Source of the DNA: Thermomonas sp.
Lineage (GTDB): Bacteria; Pseudomonadota; Gammaproteobacteria; Xanthomonadales; Xanthomonadaceae
Assembly (NCBI RefSeq): GCF_029945965.1
Contig: NZ_JAQSDO010000015.1
Location: 186,001 to 250,000, forward strand
Direction: 5' to 3'
Length of the DNA stretch: 64,000 nt
Shown here piece after piece: positions 1 to 8,545 of the stretch (positions within the stretch are counted from its first letter, which is position 1; each line of letters begins with the position of its first letter). The translations under genes were made by a program, and so were the position numbers. The notes under the pieces were generated by a model. That model did not search any database and was not told where the DNA came from. It saw only the letters and a list, made by a program, of their open reading frames with translations.

Positions 1-1
1 A

Positions 2-181
2 CAACGTTCGCGCCATTGCCTGCTGGAAGAGCGCAACGCGCGCTGGGGCGGGCAACTGGAGACGTTGTTCCAGGACGGGCCAAGCTTCGTTGCGGTCGGT
101 GCAGTGCACCTCGTGGGACCTGAAGGCCTGCTCGCGGTATTGCGCCGTGATGGGTATCGGATCGAGGAAGTGCCGCTATGA
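2..181 (+). CDS. TraB/GumN-family protein, C-terminal fragment
   Basis: Only the last 59 codons are inside the window; the frame is open to the left edge and stops with TGA at 179-181. The visible protein has the pattern of the TraB/GumN family C-terminus: an RN(A/x)RW segment, then FVAVGAVHLVGPEGL, then a short LRRDGY tail. In this family the His of the GAxHL motif is a conserved putative metal-binding residue, and members are usually exported proteins of poorly known, protease-like function. It lies 94 bp before tssK on the same strand; whether it belongs to the secretion locus cannot be judged from this fragment. Confidence 0.75.
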   Translation, partial: QRSRHCLLEERNARWGGQLETLFQDGPSFVAVGAVHLVGPEGLLAVLRRDGYRIEEVPL

Positions 182-275
182 GTGGCTTTTTGCGTTTACA
201 GGAATGCGTGGCACGAACTGCGGTGCGAACAGCGACTCAGGCGTGTTTTCAGGTGCTATTCCAGGAGTGTCGGGA

Positions 276-1694
276 ATGAGTGGAGAGCGGCAGGTTCATT
301 GGGGGCAAGGTGCCTTCCTCAGTCCACAGCATCTGCAGGCGCAGGACACCTGGCAGCAGGCCGGCCGGCATGCCTTGCACCAGCGGTTGACACCGTTTCC
401 GTGGGGCTATGAAGCGCTGCGCCTGCGCGAGGATGCATTGGGCAGTGGCATCGTCGATGTGGAACGCTTCGTGCTTGTCACCCGCGAAGGCGAGCGTCTC
501 ATTGGTGGTTCGATCCAGACCGACCCCGGCAATACCCGAGTACTCCAGCGCAACATCGTCGAGCTCAAGGTTGCCAACAACGATCCGATCCCGCTGTGGC
601 TGGTGTTCAACCGCGAGCGCGCATTGCAGGGCTTGGCCGCGCGCGAGTCCGAGCGCCTGCTGGCGCGGCATGCGCTGGCCACCGACAGCATGGCCGATGC
701 CTACGATCCGCAGGCGCCCGCGGCCGATGTCGATTTCCTGCTGTACCAGCCAAATATCATCACCGGGTTGGACGAGAATGCCGAGGCCATCGTGCGTTCC
801 TCCGACAGCTACAAGTTCGCGGAGCTGCTTCCTGCGGGGCCGGGCAAGTTCAAGCTCTCGCACGACTACATTCCGCCGACCACGGCGATCACCGCCTCGC
901 ACAACCTGTCGCGCTGGACCCGGGCGCTGCGCGACCTGCTGGTGTCGCGTGGCCAGGACTTCGCCTCGACCAAGCGTCAGCGCGGCATCCGCGCGGCCTC
1001 GACCAGTGCGCAGGAAGTCATGCGAGTGGTGATGATGCAGACTTTCGCGCGCTACATCACCCAGTTCCAGGAACACGCGCGGTTGGGCAATATCGGCGCG
1101 TATGCGATGTACCAGGACCTGCGCCGACTGGTGGCTGAGTTCTCGGTGTTTTCCGAGGACATCGGTTATTTCGGCGAGTTGGCCAACAAGCCGCGCGAAA
1201 CCGAGCTTCCCGACTACGACCACGAAGACCTGCGGCGCTGCTTCCGGATTGGCTTCGACCGCGCCGAGGCCCTGATCAAGGCGCTGACCGTGGGCGCCGA
1301 GGTCGGGATTACATTGGCCTATGACGGGCGCTTCTACCGCGCCGACCTGCCGGCCAATCTGTTCGAGAACGACAAGACCCGCTTCTACCTGGCGTTCGAA
1401 TCGGAGTTGAAGGGCGCCGAATTGTTCGCGCGGCTCTCGCGCACTGGCAAGATCGCCTCGATCGACGAGATGCCGCGACTGCTCTCGGCGGCGCTATTCG
1501 GCCTGAAGATCGACCTGTTGCCGGTACCTCCGGAAGAGTTGCCGCAGAAGAGCCCGAACACGACGTACTTCCTCGTCGATACCACCCATCCTTTCTGGCA
1601 GATGATCAAGAACGGCCGCAACATCGCGGTGTTCTCCGACCTGCCGGCCGACTCGACCGTGATCAAGCTGTTCCCGGTCGCCACGCAGGACTGA
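276..1694 (+). CDS. tssK: Type VI secretion baseplate protein TssK
   Basis: TssK is the trimeric baseplate component that links the wedge (TssEFG) to the membrane complex (TssJLM). The 472-residue product starts with the family hallmark VHWGQGAFLSPQHLQAQD and has the usual length of about 440-470 residues. The frame is open further upstream, but ATG at 276 is chosen because a ribosome binding site (AGGAG, 263-267) precedes it and the TssK homology begins there. The 3' end is 4 bp before tssL, so the genes are probably co-transcribed and translationally linked. It is the first gene of the T6SS block in view; tssJ, tssF, tssG and clpV are not next to it here. Confidence 0.93.
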   Translation: MSGERQVHWGQGAFLSPQHLQAQDTWQQAGRHALHQRLTPFPWGYEALRLREDALGSGIVDVERFVLVTREGERLIGGSIQTDPGNTRVLQRNIVELKVANNDPIPLWLVFNRERALQGLAARESERLLARHALATDSMADAYDPQAPAADVDFLLYQPNIITGLDENAEAIVRSSDSYKFAELLPAGPGKFKLSHDYIPPTTAITASHNLSRWTRALRDLLVSRGQDFASTKRQRGIRAASTSAQEVMRVVMMQTFARYITQFQEHARLGNIGAYAMYQDLRRLVAEFSVFSEDIGYFGELANKPRETELPDYDHEDLRRCFRIGFDRAEALIKALTVGAEVGITLAYDGRFYRADLPANLFENDKTRFYLAFESELKGAELFARLSRTGKIASIDEMPRLLSAALFGLKIDLLPVPPEELPQKSPNTTYFLVDTTHPFWQMIKNGRNIAVFSDLPADSTVIKLFPVATQD

Positions 1695-1698
1695 ACGC

Positions 1699-3033
1699 AT
1701 GGCTCGACTTCTACACCACTTCATCCCCGTGTTTTCGTATGGCCTGGCGCTGGACGAGAAAGTCAACGCCGGTCAGGCCAGCGAGCCTGGCGCATCGATC
1801 GTGGCGAGCGCACGCGCGCTGATCGACCGCGCCAAGACCGCGGCACAGGCTGATGGCAAGCGCCCCGAGCAGGCCGACGGTGCCGCGTTCGCGGTGGCCG
1901 CCTGGATCGACGAGATCATGGCGCGCAACCCGACCTGGCTCACCGGCAGCATTCCGCTGCAGGTGACGATGTTCAACACCAACAACGCGGGCAACGAGTT
2001 CTTCCAGCATCTGTCGGCGCTGAAGCAGGACCAGGACGAGGTACGCGAGGTCTACTACCACGCGTTGTTGTGCGGCTTCGTCGGTCAGTACTACTACGAG
2101 AATGGCGACACCGGCGAGCTCGGCAAGCTCAAGGAATTGCACTCGCGGCAATTGCCGGTCGCGCCGGCACCGATCCACACCCTGCGCGAGGAGAAGATCA
2201 CCCCGCAGCCATATGGCATCGAGGATCCCTCCGGTCCGCGCTTGCCGCGGCAATGGGACCGCACCCTGCTGCGCATCGGTGCGCTGGTCGCGCTGCTGAT
2301 TCCCATCATCTACCTGATCTACATCCTGCTGGCCGCGCCAAAACCCAATATCCAGGTGCCGATACAGGAGGCACTCGCGGGCTTCCCATGCTCCGACCTG
2401 AAAATCGACGAGGTCAACGAGGACAAGGGCTCGGTCAAGGTATCCGGCTATGTGTCGCGGGCGGACGACATCAGCGCGGTGAAACAGAGGATCAATGGCG
2501 TGGAGGGCGTGAAGTCCGCCACGGCCGACGTGCAGTTGCGGATCTGGCCGCATTGCGAGGTGGTCAAGATCCTCGCGCCGTTCAAGGATCGCAACAGTGA
2601 TAGCGGCTATGGCCTGGCCATCACGCCGAGCACGGGTCACTCGGACCGTTTCATCGAAAACGAAAACGTCATCGCCAAGCTGCAGCAGGCCAACTACGAC
2701 GGCTATGTGTACGTGGACTATTTCACTGTGACCGGTCAGGTCGCACACATGTATCCGAACACCGGCGAGCCGGAAAGCGGACGCCTGATCCGATCCAGCG
2801 AGGAGTTCGAAGTCGGCGCCACGCCGACCAAGACCTGGACGGTCGCGCCGCCATTCGGCCAGGAATTGATCACCGTGATCTCGTCGCCAACGCCGCTGTA
2901 TACGGAGCCGTTGCCGGAGATCCAGACCGCCGAGGAATACCTGCCACGCCTGCGGCAGATGCTGGAAGCCAACAAGGGCAATACCAAGTTGGCTGCGACC
3001 TACCTGTTCATGCAGACGGAGCCCGCACGATGA
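1699..3033 (+). CDS. tssL: T6SS membrane complex protein TssL (DotU family) with BON and DUF4384-like tail
   Basis: Inner-membrane component of the T6SS anchoring complex, partner of TssM. Residues 1-180 form the cytoplasmic DotU/IcmH domain, and a single membrane helix lies at about 191-212. After the helix there is no OmpA-type peptidoglycan-binding domain. Instead residues about 222-290 look like a BON domain (VKVSGYVSR, then GVEGVKSATADVQL). Residues about 310-440 look like a DUF4384 domain (VYVDYF, MYPNTGEPESG, APPFGQELITVISSPTPLY). At 444 residues it is much longer than a minimal TssL. The stop overlaps the tssM start by 4 bp (ATGA). The domain assignment of the tail is from motif reading only. 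Confidence 0.9.
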   Translation: MARLLHHFIPVFSYGLALDEKVNAGQASEPGASIVASARALIDRAKTAAQADGKRPEQADGAAFAVAAWIDEIMARNPTWLTGSIPLQVTMFNTNNAGNEFFQHLSALKQDQDEVREVYYHALLCGFVGQYYYENGDTGELGKLKELHSRQLPVAPAPIHTLREEKITPQPYGIEDPSGPRLPRQWDRTLLRIGALVALLIPIIYLIYILLAAPKPNIQVPIQEALAGFPCSDLKIDEVNEDKGSVKVSGYVSRADDISAVKQRINGVEGVKSATADVQLRIWPHCEVVKILAPFKDRNSDSGYGLAITPSTGHSDRFIENENVIAKLQQANYDGYVYVDYFTVTGQVAHMYPNTGEPESGRLIRSSEEFEVGATPTKTWTVAPPFGQELITVISSPTPLYTEPLPEIQTAEEYLPRLRQMLEANKGNTKLAATYLFMQTEPAR

Positions 3034-6000
3034 ACCCGCTGGATATCGTCGAAAGAATGTTCACCAGATTCGGTTCGATGACCCGCCGAATCGGATACAT
3101 CTACCGTCCGGTCGCCGATGGTGCAAAGAGCCCGTGGCTGCGCAGGATCCTGTTGGGGCTGCTGTTGTTGATCGTGTTGGCGGGCCTGGTGTTCCTGGGC
3201 CTCGCGTTCATCCCGCAGATCCCCATGCGCTTCTGGCAGGTACTTGGCATCTGCGTGGTGGCGGTGGTGGTGCTGTGGTGGTTCGCGACAGGCCGGCGCA
3301 AGGCTTCGCTCAAGGGTCGCACGCGCAAGCGCATGGGTGACCTTGGTCCCGGCAATGCCGAGGACGAACGCGAGCCGCTGCAAAAGATGGCTGCGGTGAT
3401 CGACGAGGCCAAGCGCATGATTGCCCGTTCGCCGGACATCGCCAAGGGTCGTACGCCGCTGTACCGGATCCCATGGATGATGTTCATCGGCGATCAGGCG
3501 GCCGATGTCGATGGCCTGTTGCGCGCTGGTTGCGAAGTGTCGCCGTTCCCGCCGCCCGACAGCGGGGAGATGGATGCCGGCGATGTCTGGCGTTGGTGGT
3601 TCTTCAAGTCGATGATCGCGGTCGAGATGCATCCGCGCGTGGTCTGCGACAACAGTGCACGGCTGGATCGCGGCCTCTGGTACCAGTCCTTGATGAAGCT
3701 CGCCGACGAGCGCGAGAAGCTGCCGTTAAATGGCCTGGTGGTTGCGGTTTCCGCACAGACCCTGATGGGGCCGGCCGATACGCTGAAGGAGACCGCGACG
3801 CGCCTGCGCCGGTTGGTCGACGAGGCGATGGAACACCTGCAGGTGCAGATGCCGGTGTACTTCGTGGTCAGCGGCCTGGACCGCCTGCCCGGTTACGCGC
3901 AGGTGCGCGCAACCCTGCCGGCGGAAGTGTTCAGCCAGGCACTCGGCCATCGATTCGCCGAAAGCGAAGTCGTCAGTGCGGCCGCAAGCGGGCGCATCGA
4001 GGACGTGATCAAACCCATCGAGGATCGCCTGCATGCGCTGCGCATGACCGCGATGCGCACGCAGACCACGCCGCAGTCGCGCCGCGCGGTGTTCGATTTC
4101 ATCGAATCGTTGCGCCAGGCTGACCAGGGGCTCTCGCTGTTCGTTGCACTGATGCTGGAAGACAACCCCTTCCAACGCACCCCGCGCTGGCGTGGCCTGT
4201 ACTTCGCCGGTGCCGCCGACGACGCGCATCGTGGTGGTGCTTTCGTCGCCGACCTGTTCACGCGCTTTTTGCCAACCGACCAGCCCCTGGCTGGAAACAG
4301 CCTGCGCGGCAAGGCCGGACGCCTGGCCATCGCCGGCGTTGGCGTGCTGGCGATGCTCGGGCTCTCGTCATCACTGGCATATACCCTATCGACAGCACAC
4401 CGTGACGATACCCTCCTGCTCGCGCAAACCAGGAGTGCCTGCGCTGAGGTCGCGGACCGCACATCAAGTGGACGCATCAATTGGGTAGCGGGTTGCGGGC
4501 GCACCATCGAATCGCTTGAAGCCGCTGCAAGCAGCACCTCGTTGAGGTTTGGCATGGGCCGCGCCGACAGCGACATCGAGAAACTGAAAAAACGGGTGAT
4601 CGAGGACTTTGCCAACTTGATCCTGGCGCCCGAGGACCAGATGCTGGCGACCGACATCGACCGCAACCGTGCCGGCATCGAGCATGTGTTGGCGATCACC
4701 CAGCGCTTGCGCCTGCTGGATGAATGCCGCAGCAGCAAGGACGAATGCCGCAAGCAGGAGATGCCGAACAACGTCAGCTTCGACGCACGCTCGCGCCTGT
4801 TCGCGCCATTCGTCAGTCCCGAGCATGACACCAGGCGCGACCGCGACAACGCAGAGGCACTGTTCGCAACCTACCTCGGCTATATTCGCTGGCAAAAAAA
4901 AAACGTCCTTGACGCAGAGCATGATCGGCTGGAAACCCAGCTGAAGAAATTGCTGGCTGGCTATACCCCGCGCGCCGCGGACCTGCAGAAATGGGCCGAT
5001 GCACGCGAGCCGGGAATGGACCTGGGTACCTACTGGCTGCCCGAAGGTGCGGTTGTGGGGACCGAAGCCGGTGACACCGCGGCAGTGTCCAGCGCCTACA
5101 CCCGCGATTCCTGGGACGGCATCGTCAAACCAATGCTGGATACCCTGGACGACCAGGCGCCAAAGCAACAGGCGCGCATCGACGAACTGCGCAACAGCTA
5201 CTTCAAGGACTACTTCGCCAACTGGGCCAGGTTCCAGGCGAAGTTCCCCGATGGCGTCGCACTATGGCGTGGCCGCTACGGGGAGTTGCAGAAGCGCGCA
5301 AGCAGCCAGGACAACCCTTACAACCTTTTTTTTCAGGCCGCCGAGCGCAACCTGTATGAACTGCCGCTCGATTGGCCGTTCTCGTCGCGCTGGGCTGCAA
5401 CCTGGGTACAGATGAAGGCCAAGTGGCTGTCCTCATGGCGGCCCTTCGGTCGCCTCATCGCCGATTCATTCAAGTTTGGCGGGGAAAACATCACGCCGCC
5501 GGTATGGCTGTTGGCGATGCACGACACCCAGGCGCGCGTGCTGGTTGGCGAAGAGGGCGATTTTGCCCGCGCCTACCTGCGCCTGCAGGCCGAAGGGACC
5601 GGCCAGGACGTATACCAGATCGCTTCCGACCTGTTCGCCAGCAAGGGCCGGGCGGAGCAACCACCGGCGAGCGAGTACACCGCGTTGATCAACGCGGTGG
5701 ACAAGCCGGAGGAGAAATTTGCGACGGCGTTCAAGGGCGACGACATGGCGGCATGGTCGATCGTGCGTGGGCCATCGAAGCTGCTGCTGTTCCTGACCGT
5801 GCATCGGGCCGGCGAATACGTGCAGGAGCGTTGGCGCGAAAGCGTGGTCAAGCCGCTCGCCAACTTGCCGCAGGAGCAACAGATCGAGGCGCTGTATGGG
5901 CCGCAAGGCAAGCTCGGTGCGTTCGTCAATGACTGGCTGAAGCCCTTCATCTCCGAAAAGGAACGTGTGCCGATGAAAGTGGGTGGCGTGGCGATGCCGC

Positions 6001-6629
6001 TCACGCTGGGCTACCAGTCGATGGTGGCTGCCGAGCGCAAGTTCCTGCCCGTGCTCGACAATGGCCCGCCATTCCTGGCCGGCAGCTTCACCCTCACCCA
6101 ACCGAGTGTGCTGGGCGCGCTGGATGAAGGCGAGGGCGGCACGGTCTTTGAAGTCGAATGCCGCGAGCGTGTGTACCGCGCCAGTTCCGCCGGTGAATCG
6201 CTGGCCGATGCCAAGGCGCAGGTGTTCTGGTCGCCATCCAGCTGCCTGGAGGCACGCATACGCATCAACATGGCAGTGCCGCCTGCCGAAGTCACCCAGC
6301 CATTGCAGGAATTCGACCCGGAGACCAGCAAGATGCAGGCGGCCGAAGTGCCTGTTGCCGAGCAGATCAGCCTGACTCGCATCTATCCCGGCCCCGAAGG
6401 CTTCGCCCGTTTGGTCGAGGAATTCGCCAGCGGCAGCCATGTGTTCGGCATCGACGATTTTCGCGAAAGCTACAGCCCGGCGCAATGGACAGGCCTGCGC
6501 GCGCGCCTGTCAGAGGCAAAATTTCGCAATGCAAGGGTGTACCTGCAAGTGGATCTTTCTGACCAGATGAAACTGTTCCTGGGCGCGCGCACGGCGCGTG
6601 CCGAGGTCCCCAACGTGATCCTCGAGTAA
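3030..6629 (+). CDS. tssM: T6SS membrane complex protein TssM (IcmF family), degenerate nucleotide-binding site
   Basis: 1199-residue inner-membrane and periplasmic scaffold of the T6SS. Two hydrophobic helices lie near residues 38-60 and 69-85 and a third near 431-453, the normal IcmF layout. A cytoplasmic loop sits between helices two and three, and the long C-terminal part is periplasmic. Where family members have a Walker A motif (usually after an LPWYLVIG-like strand) this protein reads RIPWMMFIGDQAADVDGLL, with neither GKT nor GKS, so NTP binding by the canonical motif is unlikely. Other TssM proteins are known to work without a strict Walker motif. Start ATG overlaps the tssL stop. A 66-bp gap follows before tssA. 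Confidence 0.93.
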   Translation: MNPLDIVERMFTRFGSMTRRIGYIYRPVADGAKSPWLRRILLGLLLLIVLAGLVFLGLAFIPQIPMRFWQVLGICVVAVVVLWWFATGRRKASLKGRTRKRMGDLGPGNAEDEREPLQKMAAVIDEAKRMIARSPDIAKGRTPLYRIPWMMFIGDQAADVDGLLRAGCEVSPFPPPDSGEMDAGDVWRWWFFKSMIAVEMHPRVVCDNSARLDRGLWYQSLMKLADEREKLPLNGLVVAVSAQTLMGPADTLKETATRLRRLVDEAMEHLQVQMPVYFVVSGLDRLPGYAQVRATLPAEVFSQALGHRFAESEVVSAAASGRIEDVIKPIEDRLHALRMTAMRTQTTPQSRRAVFDFIESLRQADQGLSLFVALMLEDNPFQRTPRWRGLYFAGAADDAHRGGAFVADLFTRFLPTDQPLAGNSLRGKAGRLAIAGVGVLAMLGLSSSLAYTLSTAHRDDTLLLAQTRSACAEVADRTSSGRINWVAGCGRTIESLEAAASSTSLRFGMGRADSDIEKLKKRVIEDFANLILAPEDQMLATDIDRNRAGIEHVLAITQRLRLLDECRSSKDECRKQEMPNNVSFDARSRLFAPFVSPEHDTRRDRDNAEALFATYLGYIRWQKKNVLDAEHDRLETQLKKLLAGYTPRAADLQKWADAREPGMDLGTYWLPEGAVVGTEAGDTAAVSSAYTRDSWDGIVKPMLDTLDDQAPKQQARIDELRNSYFKDYFANWARFQAKFPDGVALWRGRYGELQKRASSQDNPYNLFFQAAERNLYELPLDWPFSSRWAATWVQMKAKWLSSWRPFGRLIADSFKFGGENITPPVWLLAMHDTQARVLVGEEGDFARAYLRLQAEGTGQDVYQIASDLFASKGRAEQPPASEYTALINAVDKPEEKFATAFKGDDMAAWSIVRGPSKLLLFLTVHRAGEYVQERWRESVVKPLANLPQEQQIEALYGPQGKLGAFVNDWLKPFISEKERVPMKVGGVAMPLTLGYQSMVAAERKFLPVLDNGPPFLAGSFTLTQPSVLGALDEGEGGTVFEVECRERVYRASSAGESLADAKAQVFWSPSSCLEARIRINMAVPPAEVTQPLQEFDPETSKMQAAEVPVAEQISLTRIYPGPEGFARLVEEFASGSHVFGIDDFRESYSPAQWTGLRARLSEAKFRNARVYLQVDLSDQMKLFLGARTARAEVPNVILE

Positions 6630-6695
6630 ATCCAGACCCCTCGAGCAGGTCTCTCGAGTCATTCCTCGTACAACCGAGCCAACCGGAGCTGCGCC

Positions 6696-7772
6696 ATGCC
6701 CATTGATCTCAACGAACTTCTTGCCCCGATTCCCGGCGACGATCCTGCCGGCAGCGACGTCAGCTTTTCCGACGAGTTCGACCGCATTCGCGAGGCGCGC
6801 CGGTCGGATGATCCCAACCTGCCCCAGGGCGAGTGGCAGACCGAGCGCAAAGTCGCCGACTGGCGCGTGGCACAGAGCCTGTCCGAGGACATCCTGCTGC
6901 GCACCAGCAAGGACTTGCAGGCCGCGGTATGGCTAGGCGAGGCGGTGATCTCCCGGGATGGCCTGCAGGGCGCGAAGGCCAGCTTTGATCTGATTTCGGG
7001 GTTGCTCGACACCTACTGGGAGAGCCTGTACCCGCGGGCCGACGACGGCGATCTCGAGGAACGCGCCGGCAAGCTTGCATGGTTCAACACTTATGCTGGA
7101 ACAGCCTTGCAGATGATGCTGTTGAACGACGATCCGCAGGCGCCGCTGACCTTGGCAGGGTGGATAGATTCGCGCGAAGTCGACAATCTCGGGCGGCAGA
7201 ACGCCGAGGCCTATCAGGCCGCGATGGACGAAAACAGGATCAATGGCGAGACCTACGATGCCCGCGCGCAAGCAATTCCAGACGCCCTGATCAAGGAGCG
7301 CATTGATCAAGCGGCCGCTGCGCGCGATGCCTTCGCTCGGTTCAGCGCCCTGTCCGACGGCAAGCTCGGACGCGACGCACCCAGCTTGGCCGCGATCGAC
7401 GACGCCTTGAAGAAGGTCCAGCAGATCTATTCCAAGGTCGCCGTTGCCAAGGGCATGGGCGAAGTCACCGCCGTGGACGAGGCAGGGGAGTCGATCGCAA
7501 GCGGCGGCAGTGCAGGCACCGCGGGTGGTGGCGGTGGCGCACTCGACCTCAGTGCAGGCAGCCTGGCCTCCAAGGAAGCAGCGCTGCATGCGATCAGCGA
7601 GATTGCCGGCTTCTTCCGCCGGACCGAACCGCACAATCCGGTGGCCTACCTGCTGGACCGCGCCGTGGTCTGGGCCAACATGCCGCTGGAGGATTGGTTG
7701 GCGGAGGTGATCCGCGACCAGAGCACGCTGTCTTCGATACGGGAACGGGTCGGCCTGCCACCGTCCAACTGA
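6696..7772 (+). CDS. tssA: T6SS cap/baseplate protein TssA
   Basis: 358-residue protein with an ImpA_N domain at the N-terminus (starts PIDLNELLAPIPGDDPAGSD, typical of TssA). TssA proteins coordinate baseplate and sheath assembly. A Gly-rich linker near residues 268-280 (SGGSAGTAGGGGGAL) separates the conserved N-terminal part from a short C-terminal domain, giving a short TssA of the kind found in several T6SS subtypes. It follows tssM with a small gap and is separated by 191 bp from tssB, so tssB onward may have its own promoter. Confidence 0.9.
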   Translation: MPIDLNELLAPIPGDDPAGSDVSFSDEFDRIREARRSDDPNLPQGEWQTERKVADWRVAQSLSEDILLRTSKDLQAAVWLGEAVISRDGLQGAKASFDLISGLLDTYWESLYPRADDGDLEERAGKLAWFNTYAGTALQMMLLNDDPQAPLTLAGWIDSREVDNLGRQNAEAYQAAMDENRINGETYDARAQAIPDALIKERIDQAAAARDAFARFSALSDGKLGRDAPSLAAIDDALKKVQQIYSKVAVAKGMGEVTAVDEAGESIASGGSAGTAGGGGGALDLSAGSLASKEAALHAISEIAGFFRRTEPHNPVAYLLDRAVVWANMPLEDWLAEVIRDQSTLSSIRERVGLPPSN

Positions 7773-7963
7773 CCCGAATGTGGTTGCCACGCAACCGGGC
7801 AAGCAGAGTGGCCACGCCGAACGGCATATGCCCAAGTCTGGCCGTCCGATGGATGTTGCAGCACGGCTGCCATTCCTAGACTTGTTTTTACTAGCCGGGG
7901 TTTGGCCTTGACGGCCGTTCCCTCCACCAGTACCGAACCTATCAACAGCTTACGGGGATTGTC

Positions 7964-8476
7964 ATGGCCAAGAAGGAAAGCACCCAGCACAAACTCGATC
8001 GCGTACGCGCCCCGCGCGTACAGCTCACCTACGACGTCGAAGTGGGCGACGCCATCGAGAAGAAGGAGCTGCCCTTCGTTGCCGGCGTCATCGGCAATTT
8101 CAGCGGGCAGCCCGCCGAGCCCTTGGGCAAGTTGAAGGACCGCAAGTTCGTCAACCTGGACAAGGACAACTATGACGACGTGATGAAGGGCATGAAGCCG
8201 CGGGTGCAGATGCAGGTCGAAAACAGGCTGGCCGATGACGGCTCCAAGCTTGGTGTCGAGTTGAACTTCCGCAGCCTGGAGGATTTCTCGCCGGAGCGCG
8301 TGGCCAACCAGATCGAACCGCTGCGCAAGTTGCTTGAAGCGCGCCAGAAGCTCGCCGACCTGCGCAACAAGGCGGCCAGCAACGACAAGTTCGAGGATTT
8401 GCTCAACGAGGTGCTGCAGAACACCGACAAGATCGCGCAGCTGACCAAGGAAGTCGGGCCCAAGTCCGAGGAATGA
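7964..8476 (+). CDS. tssB: T6SS contractile sheath small subunit TssB (VipA)
   Basis: 170-residue sheath protein; with TssC it forms the contractile tubule around the Hcp tube. The sequence has the family signature: an N-terminal basic stretch, VQLTYDVEVGDAIEKKELPF, the GNFSG motif and the ERVANQIEPLRKLLEARQ helix that knots with TssC. A good ribosome binding site (GGGGA) precedes ATG 7964. The 191 bp upstream contain no other gene. A weak promoter-like pair (TTGACG near 7907 with a poor -10) is visible there but not convincing. Confidence 0.95.
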   Translation: MAKKESTQHKLDRVRAPRVQLTYDVEVGDAIEKKELPFVAGVIGNFSGQPAEPLGKLKDRKFVNLDKDNYDDVMKGMKPRVQMQVENRLADDGSKLGVELNFRSLEDFSPERVANQIEPLRKLLEARQKLADLRNKAASNDKFEDLLNEVLQNTDKIAQLTKEVGPKSEE

Positions 8477-8545
8477 CCCGACCAATGAGCCGCAGCCGTC
8501 CCTAGGTTCTGCAGACCCGACAAACGAACAAGCGAGCACAACACC

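Noticed and set aside
7773-7963. Sigma-54 promoter upstream of tssB, often found in T6SS operons
   Set aside because: No GG-N10-GC pair with acceptable flanks was found; only a weak sigma-70-like pair is present.
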